Origin: PWND01 sp964614525
GTDB taxonomy: Bacteria > Bacteroidota > Bacteroidia > Bacteroidales > UBA7960
DNA length: 64,000 nt
NCBI GenBank assembly: GCA_964614525.1
Contig: CAZTPA010000001.1
Span: forward strand, 62,001-126,000
Reading direction: 5' to 3'
Made by a program: the position numbers and the translations under genes
The notes under the pieces: model-generated
What the model was told of the DNA's origin: nothing
The model's input: only the letters and a program-made list of their open reading frames with translations
Databases searched by the model: none
In this document: positions 1 to 10,900 of the stretch, piece by piece
How the letters are laid out: the number at the start of each line of letters is the position of its first letter
Numbering within the stretch: position 1 is the stretch's first letter

Positions 1-25
1 AAAATCATCTAATGGTTCAAAAAGC

Positions 26-3000
26 ATGGGTGACAAATTAAAACAAACTACCAATCTTCTTATAAATAATGAAGAAATTATTGATTTGTTATTTAATAAA
101 ACCGAAGAGGGTTGTTTCTTTATGATGTTAGATAAAGCTGTTGCCTGGAATGATAATATTGACAAAGAAAAAGCTCTGGATTATATTTTTGCTAATCAAA
201 GAATAAGCAGGATTAATGATGCAATGCTTAATCAATACAAAGCTAAACGTGAAGACTTTATCGGGCTAACTCCCAATGATCTTTTCGCTCATGATATTAA
301 ACAAGGGAAAATAGCCTGGAAAAAGCTTTTTGATGAAGGAAAACTTCATACTGAAACTCATGAAAAAAAGCTTGATGGCACAGATATGATTATTGTCGGG
401 GATTACACCTGTCTTTATGATAATGAAGGTAGAATCACTGGCCACTTTGGAGTACAAAAAGATGTTACAGAAAACCGAAATTCTCAAAAAGCTCTTAAAG
501 ATAGTGAGTCCAGAATAAAATCAATCACAGAATCTGCACAGGATGCAATCATTATGCTCGACCCTGATGCTAATGTGTCTTTCTGGAATCCGGCTGCTGA
601 AAGAATTTTCGGCTATAAGGCCAAAGAAGTAATGGGGAAAAACCTCCATGAGCTTATTGCACCTGAAATATATCATAAAAAGCATAAAAAAGCATTAAAA
701 CAATTTATGATTGACGGAACCGGTGATGCAATTGGAAAAACAATTGAATTACTGGCTCTGCACAAAACCAAAAGAATAATTCCCGTTGAACTTTCTCTCT
801 CATCAATTAAACTGGCTAATGGATGGAACGCTATTGGAATAATTCGCGATATATCTGACCGAAAGCAAACCGAAGAGCAAATTGAAAAGCATCGCAATTT
901 CTTAAAGCATATAATTGATTCTCTGCCTCACCCATTCTATACAATAAATACTGATAATTATAAAATCACAATGGCCAATAAAGTTTTAGGTGAAAATGCC
1001 ATTGGAAAAAAATGTTTTGAAGCAACCCATAATTCTAAGAATCCCTGCAATAGTACAAATCATCCCTGCATTATAAATGAGGTTTTAAAAACTAAAAAAC
1101 CTTTCACCACTGAACATAAACATTATGATAAAAATAATAATCCAATAATTGTTGAATTACATGGATTTCCTGTTTTTGACAGTAATGATAAAGTTTCGCA
1201 AATTATAGAATATTCTATTGATATAACTCAAAAAAAACAAGACGTACATTTTAAATCTTTATCAACTAATATTTTATCGATTCTTAACAGCAATCTTGAT
1301 TTACAAGACTCTTTAGATGAAATAATTAAGAGTATTAAAAAAGCTTTTGATTTTGATGCAGTAGGAATCAGGTTAAAAAAAGATAAGGATTATCCATATT
1401 TTGTTCATGAGGGTTTTTCTGAAGAACATATAATAAAAGAAAACAATCTTATTTTAAAAGATGAAGAAGGCAAAGCTCTTCTGGATGAACAAGGAAAAAT
1501 AAAACTAGAATGTACTTGTGGAATGGTAATAGCCGGAAAAACTGATCCAAATAATTCACTCTTTACAAAAAGAGGAAGCTTTTGGATAAACAATTCTGAA
1601 CCCTTACTTGAGCTTTCCCCGGCTGAAGATCCAAGGCTAAACCCACGTAACAGGTGTATTTATGAAGGTTATAAATCTATTAGCTTAATCCCAATTAAAA
1701 CTGATGATAAAATAATTGGCCTTCTGCATCTAAGCAATAGTAAAGAAAACTTTTTCAGCCCGGAAATGATTGAATTTTTTGAAGATATATGCTCAAAAAT
1801 TGGATTGGCTTTAATAAGAAAACAACTTGAACAAAAACTTATAGAAAGCGAGCAAAAATTTCGCAATTTATATGAAAATGCTTCTATTGGAATTTTTCGC
1901 ACAAATCCCGAAGGAAAAATACTCATGGCAAATCCTGCAATGGTAAAAATGCTGGGATATGATTCATTTGAAGAACTTAAAAAACAAAATATAATATTAA
2001 ACGGTTTTAAATCTAATAATGAACTGCAAAGATTCCAAAATGAAATTGAAAATCACGGAATTGTTAAAGGCTTTGAATCAATTTGGAAACTAAATAACGG
2101 CAATGTAATATATACACTTGAAAGTGCAAGATTAATAAAAGACAATGACGGTAAGATTATTTATTATGAAGGTACCCTCGAAGATATTACAGAGAGAAAA
2201 ATTGCAGAAGATAAAATCAGGGAAAGTGAACAAAAATTCAAACTCCTTGCAGATTATACCCACAACTGGGAGTATTGGATGAACGAAAATCGTGAGTTTG
2301 TTTACATGTCACGTTCCTGCGAAGATTTTACCGGATTTCTCGTTGAAGATTTCATTATACACCCGGAACTTATAACTGAAATAGTGCATCCCGAAGACAG
2401 AGAGCAATTTTTCAAGCACTTTGAAAGCTGTTTTGACAAAGACAAAAGATTTGCTATTAAAGAAACAGAGTTTAGAATTATTAGTGCAGAAGGAAATATC
2501 GTTCATATTAATCAAACTTCAAGGCCAATTTTTGATGATAAATCAAATAAAGAGTTTATTGGAGTCAGGGTTAGCAATACTGATATTACAGAGCGTAAAA
2601 AGGCAGAAGAATCGCTCAAAGAGAGCGAAGCAAAGTACAGATTACTTTTCGAAACAATGTCGCAAGGAGTAGTATACCATAATGCCGAAGGCAGTATTAT
2701 TATGGCAAACCCTGCTGCTGAAGAAATACTGGGCTTAACTATAGCTCAAATGCAGGGAAAAACATCAATGGATCCTCTATGGAAATGCATTCATCCCGAT
2801 GGATCAAATTTTCCGGGAGAAACACATCCTGCAATGGTTTCATTGAAAACAGGCAAGCCAATATCCAATGAAATCATGGGTGTTTATCATCCTGAAGAGA
2901 ACAGGTATCGTTGGATAAATGTAAATTCAATTCCACTGTTTTTGCCGGATAAAAGCCGACCATATCAGGTATACGCAACTTTTCAGGATATAACAGAAAG

Positions 3001-5359
3001 AAAAATCGCAGAAGAAGCTTTGCACGAAAGGATAAAAGAACTCAGCTGTCTTGAAATTATAAATACCAGCATTAATACTCTTGATGATCCGGAAAATATC
3101 TATCAAAATATTGTCAGAGTAATTCCCGCCGGCATGAAGTATCCTGAAAATGCTATTGCTGTTCTGCAGATTGGTGATAAAAAATACTTCGAAGGAAATG
3201 AAAATATTTCTGACAAAGTTGGTATTCAAGCAGATATTACAATTGAAAACAAACTATTGGGCAAAATCAATATTTATTATAATGAGAATTTGCCGTTTTT
3301 GCCTGAAGAACAAGGAATGCTTAACGCAATAGCAAATTCCCTTTCTAACTACATTGAAAGAAAAAAAACAGAGAAAAAAATTATTGAAGCACAAAAGCAA
3401 GCAGAAGCTGCAAATCAGGCAAAATCAGAATTCCTTGCCAATATGAGTCATGAAATTCGAACTCCGCTAAATGGAATTATTGGTTTTACTGAGCTTCTCA
3501 TGGATACTAAACTCGGGCAAACGCAATATACCTATGTCGAAAAAGTGCATGCTTCTTCTGAACTGCTTCTGGATGTCATAAATGATGTACTTGACTTTTC
3601 TAAAATTGAAGCGGGTAAGCTTGAACTTGATGAGGTAAACACTGATATTATTAAGCTTATTGAAAATACTGCTGATATTGTAAAATACAGTGCGCATAAG
3701 AAAAACCTTGAACTGCTCCTTAAAATCCGCCCGGATGTACCGAGATTTATCAAAATTGATAATGTAAAACTCAGACAGGTGCTTGTAAATTTAATAAGCA
3801 ATGCAATTAAATTTACGAAAAAAGGTGAAATAGAAATTTCTTTAACGTATAAGAAAGACCCCAAAAACAAAGGAAAAGGAAAATTTTGTTTTGCAATAAG
3901 AGATACAGGTATCGGCATCTCTATTGAACATCAAAAAAAACTTTTTAAAGCCTTTTCTCAAGCAGATACATCTACAACCAGAAAATACGGAGGCACTGGC
4001 TTGGGCTTGGTTATTTCATACAAGATTGTTGAAAAAATGGGATCGCAACTTAAGCTGAGTAGCAGAGCCGGAAAGGGATCAACTTTCTATTTTCAAATCG
4101 AAAAAGATTATACGTTTGGAGAACCTATAGTTCCTACGGCTATTGAGAAAGTAAAAAATGTCCTTATTATTGATGATAATGAAAATAACAGAATAATTTT
4201 ACAAGACATGCTCAGGCATTGGAAAATCAATGCAGATGTTGTTTCCGGTGGCAGGGAAGCTTTGGAGAAAATAAATGAACCATATCATTATGATGTAATA
4301 ATTGTTGATTACCTTATGCCTGGATTAAATGGTATTGAGCTTATTAAGGCAATCAGAAAGAAAATGAAAAAAAATGCAGAAGAATTTCCTGTTTTTCTAA
4401 TGTACAATTCATCTGATGATGAATATATTTATAAAGAATGCAAAAAGCTTAATATAAACCAAAGATTGGTAAAACCAATAAAGCAAGATGAACTTTATAA
4501 AGCTCTTACCCAAAAAGATAAACAGTGTATCGAAAATCAAGAGCCTGCTAAGACAAAAGATGAGAAAAAATACGATTATAAACTAGAAAAAGATAATCCG
4601 ACAATACTGGTTATTGAAGATACTGAAATTATAATGTACTTGATAAAAACATTTGTTTACCAAGTGATACCTAAAGCAAAAATAATTGAGGCATCAAATG
4701 GCGCCGATGGAATTAATAAGTATAAAAAATCAAATCCTGATTTAACACTCCTGGATATCCAATTGCCCAAAAAAGATGGTTATACAGTTGCTCAAGAGAT
4801 AAGAAAATACGAAAATGATCATAAAAAGCCGGAAACCCCGATTATTGCAATTACAGCACGGGCAGTAAAAGGCGAGAAAGAAAAATGCCTGGCCGCCGGC
4901 ATGAATGATTTCCTTCCAAAGCCTATTGAGAAAGAAGATCTGGCTAAAATAATGATACACTATTTGACATCTGTTAATAGTAAAAACAAGAAAAAGCTCA
5001 AGCTTGTACCGGAGGAAAAAAGTACTTCCGACATGCTTCATTTTGACAAAAAAGGGCTAGAAAATCGTCTGGGTGGCAATATGGAACAATACGAAGAACT
5101 TAAGTCGATTGCAATAACACAAATTCAAAAATATATTGCCTCATTAAAAGAAGCCATTGATAGCAAGGATGCTGAACTAATAAGAAAAACAGCTCACAAA
5201 CTCAAAGGCGCAGCAAGTTTTGTCTGCTTTGAGATTTTGGCAGATTTCGCTCAAAGAATCGAATACGGCAAAAATGAAAGTATCTCCAAGATTTCAAGTC
5301 TATATAAGAAAATTGAAAAAGAATTTGAAAATATAAAAATGATTATCAATAAAGATTAA
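26..5359 (+). CDS. Giant hybrid sensor histidine kinase (6 PAS, GAF, HisKA, HATPase, 2 REC, HPt)
   Basis: A 1777-residue cytoplasmic hybrid kinase with no membrane segment, so it should sense intracellular signals. Order seen: PAS (about 15-155), PAS (162-285), a cysteine-containing PAS (290-405), a GAF with a CxCG and a later RNRC motif (410-605), three more PAS domains (612-735, 737-865, 866-1000), a degenerate GAF-like linker (1000-1125), HisKA with His1142 in a SHEIRTPLN box, HATPase with N box (ISNAIKF) and GTGLGL, two receivers (Asp1428, Asp1577) and a C-terminal HPt with AHKLKG (His1724). Every element of an intramolecular His-Asp-His relay is present. The reading frame stays open to the left window edge, so translation could start upstream; the ATG at 26 is the first in frame and has no Shine-Dalgarno sequence. 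cheR follows after 28 nt, probably in one operon. Kinase identity is certain; the signal is unknown. Confidence 0.93.
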   Translation: MGDKLKQTTNLLINNEEIIDLLFNKTEEGCFFMMLDKAVAWNDNIDKEKALDYIFANQRISRINDAMLNQYKAKREDFIGLTPNDLFAHDIKQGKIAWKKLFDEGKLHTETHEKKLDGTDMIIVGDYTCLYDNEGRITGHFGVQKDVTENRNSQKALKDSESRIKSITESAQDAIIMLDPDANVSFWNPAAERIFGYKAKEVMGKNLHELIAPEIYHKKHKKALKQFMIDGTGDAIGKTIELLALHKTKRIIPVELSLSSIKLANGWNAIGIIRDISDRKQTEEQIEKHRNFLKHIIDSLPHPFYTINTDNYKITMANKVLGENAIGKKCFEATHNSKNPCNSTNHPCIINEVLKTKKPFTTEHKHYDKNNNPIIVELHGFPVFDSNDKVSQIIEYSIDITQKKQDVHFKSLSTNILSILNSNLDLQDSLDEIIKSIKKAFDFDAVGIRLKKDKDYPYFVHEGFSEEHIIKENNLILKDEEGKALLDEQGKIKLECTCGMVIAGKTDPNNSLFTKRGSFWINNSEPLLELSPAEDPRLNPRNRCIYEGYKSISLIPIKTDDKIIGLLHLSNSKENFFSPEMIEFFEDICSKIGLALIRKQLEQKLIESEQKFRNLYENASIGIFRTNPEGKILMANPAMVKMLGYDSFEELKKQNIILNGFKSNNELQRFQNEIENHGIVKGFESIWKLNNGNVIYTLESARLIKDNDGKIIYYEGTLEDITERKIAEDKIRESEQKFKLLADYTHNWEYWMNENREFVYMSRSCEDFTGFLVEDFIIHPELITEIVHPEDREQFFKHFESCFDKDKRFAIKETEFRIISAEGNIVHINQTSRPIFDDKSNKEFIGVRVSNTDITERKKAEESLKESEAKYRLLFETMSQGVVYHNAEGSIIMANPAAEEILGLTIAQMQGKTSMDPLWKCIHPDGSNFPGETHPAMVSLKTGKPISNEIMGVYHPEENRYRWINVNSIPLFLPDKSRPYQVYATFQDITERKIAEEALHERIKELSCLEIINTSINTLDDPENIYQNIVRVIPAGMKYPENAIAVLQIGDKKYFEGNENISDKVGIQADITIENKLLGKINIYYNENLPFLPEEQGMLNAIANSLSNYIERKKTEKKIIEAQKQAEAANQAKSEFLANMSHEIRTPLNGIIGFTELLMDTKLGQTQYTYVEKVHASSELLLDVINDVLDFSKIEAGKLELDEVNTDIIKLIENTADIVKYSAHKKNLELLLKIRPDVPRFIKIDNVKLRQVLVNLISNAIKFTKKGEIEISLTYKKDPKNKGKGKFCFAIRDTGIGISIEHQKKLFKAFSQADTSTTRKYGGTGLGLVISYKIVEKMGSQLKLSSRAGKGSTFYFQIEKDYTFGEPIVPTAIEKVKNVLIIDDNENNRIILQDMLRHWKINADVVSGGREALEKINEPYHYDVIIVDYLMPGLNGIELIKAIRKKMKKNAEEFPVFLMYNSSDDEYIYKECKKLNINQRLVKPIKQDELYKALTQKDKQCIENQEPAKTKDEKKYDYKLEKDNPTILVIEDTEIIMYLIKTFVYQVIPKAKIIEASNGADGINKYKKSNPDLTLLDIQLPKKDGYTVAQEIRKYENDHKKPETPIIAITARAVKGEKEKCLAAGMNDFLPKPIEKEDLAKIMIHYLTSVNSKNKKKLKLVPEEKSTSDMLHFDKKGLENRLGGNMEQYEELKSIAITQIQKYIASLKEAIDSKDAELIRKTAHKLKGAASFVCFEILADFAQRIEYGKNESISKISSLYKKIEKEFENIKMIINKD

Positions 5360-5387
5360 CTATACCTAAATTTAATAAATAATAAAG

Positions 5388-6284
5388 ATGCCGGAAGAAA
5401 AGAAAGAAACAATTGAAAAAAAAGACATTAATACTTTGTCAGCAGTTTACAAACTCAAAATGCCCGACACAGTATTTGAGAAACTGAGTAGCTTTATCTA
5501 TACTCAGTATGGGATTAAAATGCCAATAGCAAAAAAGATTATGCTTCAGAGCCGTCTGCAAAGACGACTTAGGGAATTAAACTTAAACTCATATGAGGAG
5601 TATTGCGATTATGTTTTTAGTAAAGAAGGTGATGCAATGGAAGTTGTACAAATGATTGATGTTGTTACTACCAATAAAACAGAGTTCTTCAGAGAGCCTG
5701 CACACTTCGACTTTTTACAACAAACTATTCTTCCTGAATTTATGCATAAAAACAAGAATGGCGCTACAATGAAAGTTTGGAGTGCCGGTTGTTCCAGCGG
5801 TGAAGAAGTTTATACCCTTGCAATCTTATTTAGTGAGTTTAAGGAAGACAACAGAAGGTTCGACTTCAGTATTTTTGGAAGTGATATCTCGACAAGAATC
5901 TTAGCCTCGGCAATTGATGCCGTTTATCGTGAAGAAAGAGCCGCAAATATTTCTATGGATTTGAAAAGAAAATATTTTCTCAGGTCAAAAGACAGGACAA
6001 AACCGACAGTAAGGGTTGTCCCGGAATTAAGAAAGAAAACATATTACGATAGATTGAATTTCATGGATCAAAACTATGACAAAGTCAAAGAATCATTTGA
6101 TATAATTTTCTGTAGAAATGTTTTAATATATTTTGACAGACCAACACAGGAAAATGTTATTAATAAGCTATGCACAAAACTAAAACCCGGCGGATACTTT
6201 TTCTTAGGCCATAGCGAATCCATAACAGGATTGAATGTGCCATTGGTACAACTGAAACCTACTGTTTTTATGAGAACAGTATAA
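5388..6284 (+). CDS. cheR: Chemotaxis protein methyltransferase CheR
   Basis: CheR uses S-adenosylmethionine to methylate glutamates of chemoreceptors and so sets adaptation. The 298 residues show the N-terminal helical CheR domain (about 25-85) and the SAM-binding domain (95-290), with the family motifs TTNKTEFFREP, WSAGCSSGEEVYTLAI (SAM loop), IFCRNVLIYF and GYFFLGHSES. Length is normal and there is no TPR or other fusion. The first 20 residues are a charged extension. The gene sits 28 nt behind the giant hybrid kinase and 34 nt before a kinase-like gene. With cheD and cheB downstream, an adaptation system is implied, although no receptor gene is in view. The family assignment is firm; methylation of something other than a classical receptor remains possible. 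Confidence 0.96.
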   Translation: MPEEKKETIEKKDINTLSAVYKLKMPDTVFEKLSSFIYTQYGIKMPIAKKIMLQSRLQRRLRELNLNSYEEYCDYVFSKEGDAMEVVQMIDVVTTNKTEFFREPAHFDFLQQTILPEFMHKNKNGATMKVWSAGCSSGEEVYTLAILFSEFKEDNRRFDFSIFGSDISTRILASAIDAVYREERAANISMDLKRKYFLRSKDRTKPTVRVVPELRKKTYYDRLNFMDQNYDKVKESFDIIFCRNVLIYFDRPTQENVINKLCTKLKPGGYFFLGHSESITGLNVPLVQLKPTVFMRTV

Positions 6285-6318
6285 ACAAAAGAAAAATTAT
6301 AAACTTCAATATTTCACT

Positions 6319-7227
6319 ATGCTAAACATAACTGATGATCAAATATTGCAGGAACTGGAAAAAAGGTTCAGGCAAAACAAAAAATCGCTTCAGGAAATGC
6401 AAAAGATGACAAATCAGCTTACGGAAGTAAACAAAAAGCTTGAAGAATCTGAAGCAATGAAAACTCACTTTATTTCAAATATAACTAATGAAATAATAAA
6501 TCCTTTTGCTGCTATTTTAGGCTTAAGCAGAAATATTTTACAATCGAAAGGAGAAAAATGGGAGAAAATTATCTCAATGGTGCATCTCATCCATTCTGAG
6601 GCTTTTAATCTCGACTTCCAATTGAAAAATATATTTGCAGCTGCAAAAATAGAAGCCGGTGAATGGTTTCCTGAAATTACGAATGTTGATATTAATAATT
6701 TAATTCAAAATGTAATAGATAATTTCAAATACGAACTGGATAAAAAAGGGATTAAGATTCAATACTCTTTTGATATTTATCCCGGAGTGGAGAAAAGCTT
6801 CTATTTCCCTACTGATCCTGAGAAACTGAACTTAATACTTTCTAACCTGATTAGTAATGCAATTAAATTCAGCTATGATAAAGGTGAAATTATTGTAAAA
6901 GCGCTTCTCCAAAATAACAATCTTGAAATATCAGTGCAGGATTTTGGCATGGGTGTCTCAGATGAAAATAAAAAAATCATTTTTAACAGATTTAAAAGGA
7001 TTGATCCCGGCATAAATTCCGTAAACAGAGGCCACGGTTTAGGTTTATCAATTAATAAAGCTATAATTGACATGCTTAATGGCCGCTTAAACCTTGAAAG
7101 CACTCCAAAAGAAAAAACCACCTTCAGCATAAATATTCCGCCAAGTGAAACTATTGACAATATTGAAGGATTTGCTTCTGATGGAAATGAGTTCTTGTTC
7201 AATGATGATGATAGGGAAGTGTTTTAG
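6319..7227 (+). CDS. Histidine-kinase-like protein lacking the phospho-accepting histidine
   Basis: A 302-residue soluble protein with an N-terminal coiled coil (about 5-45), a HisKA-like helical hairpin (about 47-115) and a HATPase domain (about 125-275). The ATPase parts look intact: N box (LISNAIKFS), DFGMG as G1 box and GHGLGLSI as G2 box. In the H box, where active kinases read NMSHEIRTPL, this protein reads NITNEIINPF. Asn57 therefore occupies the histidine position and the conserved Thr-Pro-Leu is altered. It cannot autophosphorylate at the usual site. It might be an ATP-binding scaffold, a phosphatase partner or a regulator of the neighbouring hybrid kinases. There is no sensor domain and no receiver. 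It lies between cheR and cheD on the same strand. Confidence 0.85.
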   Translation: MLNITDDQILQELEKRFRQNKKSLQEMQKMTNQLTEVNKKLEESEAMKTHFISNITNEIINPFAAILGLSRNILQSKGEKWEKIISMVHLIHSEAFNLDFQLKNIFAAAKIEAGEWFPEITNVDINNLIQNVIDNFKYELDKKGIKIQYSFDIYPGVEKSFYFPTDPEKLNLILSNLISNAIKFSYDKGEIIVKALLQNNNLEISVQDFGMGVSDENKKIIFNRFKRIDPGINSVNRGHGLGLSINKAIIDMLNGRLNLESTPKEKTTFSINIPPSETIDNIEGFASDGNEFLFNDDDREVF

Positions 7228-7290
7228 TTTTTATGAATAATCACAATAAAAAGAATTATTTCTTTTTATAAACAATGCATTTAAAAATAG

Positions 7291-7788
7291 ATGAATAATA
7301 AAACTCATTTTTTATATCCTTCTACTCTGTTTGCAAGCAAGGAAGAAACCCTGGTAAATACCATCCTCGGATCTTGTGTTGCAGTTTGCCTCTATGACCC
7401 TGTTTTAAAATACGGTGGAATTAATCACTATATGCTTCCATTATGGAATGGACAAGGATTGGCATCAACCAAATATGGAAATATTGCAACAGAAAGGCTT
7501 ATTAACAAAATGCTGGGATATGGTTGTCATAAAAAAGATCTCATAGCTAAAGTTTTTGGTGGTGGCGAGGTTATAGACACTCAAATTAGTCAGTTTTTAA
7601 TTGGCGAAAGAAATATACAGCTTGCCTTGAATATTCTAAAAGAACACAATATCAAAATTCAAGGACAAAGTGTGGGAGGAAAACTTGGAAGAAAAATTCA
7701 GTTTAATACTTTTACCGGTGAAGTATTGCAAAAAATCATAAATAAACAAAGTGTTATACAAATTGACAAATCAATTGGTTTAAGATAA
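7291..7788 (+). CDS. cheD: Chemoreceptor glutamine deamidase CheD
   Basis: CheD deamidates glutamines of chemoreceptors to glutamate, making new methylation sites for CheR, and in some bacteria it interacts with CheC. The 165-residue product has the catalytic cysteine in TILGSCVAVCLYD and the catalytic histidine in GGINHYMLP, followed by a GNIATERLI segment and VFGGGEV, all typical of the family. Length is as expected. No cheC is visible in the window. The gene is 63 nt downstream of the kinase-like gene, and a small AT-only hairpin lies in that gap. Confidence 0.95.
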   Translation: MNNKTHFLYPSTLFASKEETLVNTILGSCVAVCLYDPVLKYGGINHYMLPLWNGQGLASTKYGNIATERLINKMLGYGCHKKDLIAKVFGGGEVIDTQISQFLIGERNIQLALNILKEHNIKIQGQSVGGKLGRKIQFNTFTGEVLQKIINKQSVIQIDKSIGLR

Positions 7789-7986
7789 TTTTTAAATTTA
7801 TATTATGAAACCATCAGTTGTAACATCAAAAATCAGATATTATAGTTCAGACGCTATAATCCTCAATATTAACAGTTAATAAATAAACAAATGTTTACAA
7901 ACAAAAGCCAATATAAAACGTTTTAATGATTAGATTACAAAATAATTAAATACTGCCACATTGTTGCCTTTTATTAACAAAATGAC
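7789..7986. other. Intergenic gap between cheD and the 1148-residue kinase
   Basis: 198 AT-rich bases between two genes on the same strand. The only open frame is 24 codons beginning at 7804 and matches nothing recognised. A short TTGTT/AACAA inverted repeat sits just before the next start. No convincing promoter or terminator was found. Confidence 0.4.
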
Positions 7987-10900
7987 ATGAGTTTTAACAA
8001 GAAAATATTTTTAGTTGAAGATGAACCGCTAACTGCTACCCTACTGTTAAAGCAACTAGTTGCAAGGGGATACTCAGTTACTCATTTCAACAGTGGAGAA
8101 AAAGTAACTGAAGCTGTTTTAAATTCAAATAAAACATGCCATTTGATACTTATGGATATTGATTTGGGTATGGGAATCAATGGGCCAGAAGCTGCGAAAA
8201 TTATTTTAAATAAAAAGGATATTCCTATTGTATTTATATCCAGCCATACTTCTCAGGAGGTAGTTGAAAAAACGGAAGAAATTACATCCTACGGTTATAT
8301 ATTTAAAAATGCAGGTATTACCGTTATAGATGCTTCAATAAAAATGGCTCTAAAGCTTTTTGAAGCAAAAAAAGAAATAGAAACTCACAAAAACAATCTT
8401 AAAATTAGTGAGGAAAAATACCGAAAACTTACAGAAAACATATCAGATATATTATGGACTGCTGATCTTAACTTAATGCCTACTTATGTTAGTGCTTCTG
8501 TTGAGAAAATACTGGGAGAATCGCCGGAACAACATATGAAAAAAAAACCGGAAGAAAGATATCCTCCTAATTGCATGAAAATTATCAAAGCAGAGCTGGC
8601 TCATGAGCTTGAAATAGAAAATACTCCCGGAAGTGATAAAAACAGAACAAAAATAATAGAAATACAACATTATCATGCTAATGGCAGTTTGTTGTGGTTA
8701 TCTATGAATATCTCGGCAATTAGAGACAATAATGGAAATATAATTGGATTTCAGGGTGTTAGCAGAGATATAACTCAGCAAAAGAACGCAGAATTTGAAC
8801 TTCTGGAAAGCAACAATCGGCATAAAGCAATTTTACAGGCACTGCCGGATATAATGTTTATTTTTAGCAAAAACGGTGTTTTTTTGGATTATCATACTCC
8901 TAATGATGAAAGCCTGCTGCTTTCTCCAAATGAGTTTCTTGGCAAAAATGCATCTGAAATATTACCGCCGCCACTGGCTGAGATCAACCAGGAAAGAATA
9001 AATAAACTATTCAGCACAAATAAACCTCAACACTATTCCTATTCCGTTAAGGTAAGTGGCAAAACCAACTATTTTGATGCAAGAATGGTTAAGTACGGGC
9101 AAGAAAAAGCCCTTAGTATTGTCAGAGATGTTACTGACAAACATTATGCAGAAGAAAAGCTTCTCCATTCTCATAATTTAATGAAATATATTATTGAACA
9201 TAATCGTACTGCCATAGCCGTTCATGATAAAGACTTGAAATATATTTATGTTAGCCAAAGATATCTTACAGACTATAAAGTAAAAGAAAAAGACATTATT
9301 GGTAAACATCACTATGAAGTATTTCCGGATATTCCCGGCAAATGGAAAGATGTTCATAAAAGAGCTCTTGCCGGTGAAGTCGTTTCATCCGAAGAAGATA
9401 AATATGTTAAAGCAAACGGACAAATTGAATGGACAAGGTGGGAATGCCGCCCATGGTATGAGTCGGATGAAACTGTTGGCGGTATTATAATTTATACAGA
9501 AGTAATTACAGAAAGAAAACAAGTTGAGGAAAATCTTAAAGAGAGAAATCGTTTCATACAAACCATTATGGATAATCTCCCTATTGGTGTTGCTCTAAAC
9601 AAAATAAACGAGGGGAAAGCTATTTATATTAATAAAAAGTTTGAAGAAATTTATGGCTGGGATAAAAGTGTTATTACAGATATAAGCGCTTTCTTCAAAA
9701 ATGTTTATCCGGACAGAGGATATAGAGAAAAAATAAGTAAGCAAATATATGAAGACATCAAGTCAGGTGATGCCAAAAGAATGCAATGGGAAAATATAAA
9801 AATTACCCGCTCCGATGGCAGCAATAGAATTGTTAATGCCACCAATATTCCATTATTTGATCAAAACACCATGGTTTCAACTGTTACCGATATAACGAAA
9901 CTAAAAAAAGCTGAAGAGTCTTTGCGAAATAATGAGGAAAAATATAGATTAATTTTTGACAAATCTCCTCTTGGTGTGTTTCATTTTAATAATAAAGGGA
10001 TAATAACAGAATGCAATGATCATTTTGAAACTTCTATTGGAACAAAAAAAGAAAAACTACAAGGCTTAAATTTATTTGAGAATCCAAATAAGGAATTGAT
10101 TGCAGCAGTAAAAAAAGTATTAAAAGGCAAAGCTTCATCCTTTGAAGGTATATATTCTTTTGTAAGTATAAACAAAATCATACCTGTCAGAATTCTCTTT
10201 TCACCTGTATTTAACAGTGAAAGAAAAACTATTGGCGGTATCGGGCTTCTTGAAGACAAAAGTTCTCTTATTGAAAAAGAAAAACTGGAAAAACAAGTTG
10301 CTATAGCGAAAGAATCTGTGAATTTTAAACAAAAATTTCTGGCAAACATGAGTCATGAAATAAGAACTCCTTTAACGGGAATGCTTGGTTTTACAGAGAT
10401 GCTGTCAAAAACAGAACTTTCTAAAGAACAAAAATCTTATCTGGATATATTAAAGCATTCCGGCGAAAACCTCAAAGAAATTATCAATTTAATATTGGAC
10501 TACTCAAAAATTGAATCAGGCCAGGTTAAGCTAAAACTAAAAGCTTTTTCTGCCGATACTATTTTTGACAGCTCTATGGGTCTGTATTCTTCTATTTTCA
10601 ATAAAGGCGTAAAGTTAATAACACATATTGACCCTAAGATTCCTAAATATATAAAAACTGATCAAAACAGATTAAATCAAATAATAAACAATCTTGTTTC
10701 AAATGCAGTTAAATATACAAAAACAGGAAGTATCTCACTTAAAGCTTCTTTGCAAGAAGAAATTAAGAAGAATGAATATGTTAAAATAAAGATTGAAGTT
10801 GCCGATACCGGTCCAGGAATATCCAAAGAAGCCCAGAAAAGCTTATTTAAACCTTTCACACAGGTTGAAACCGGAGAAATCAGGTCTGTTGAAGGAACAG

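Noticed and set aside
7246..7269. 10-bp perfect inverted repeat with TTAT loop before cheD
   Set aside because: It is purely AT-rich apart from one pair per arm, so it is weak as a terminator and likely to occur by chance in this DNA.
7804..7878. 24-codon frame between cheD and the next kinase
   Set aside because: Too short, no recognised similarity, and no promoter or ribosome binding evidence.
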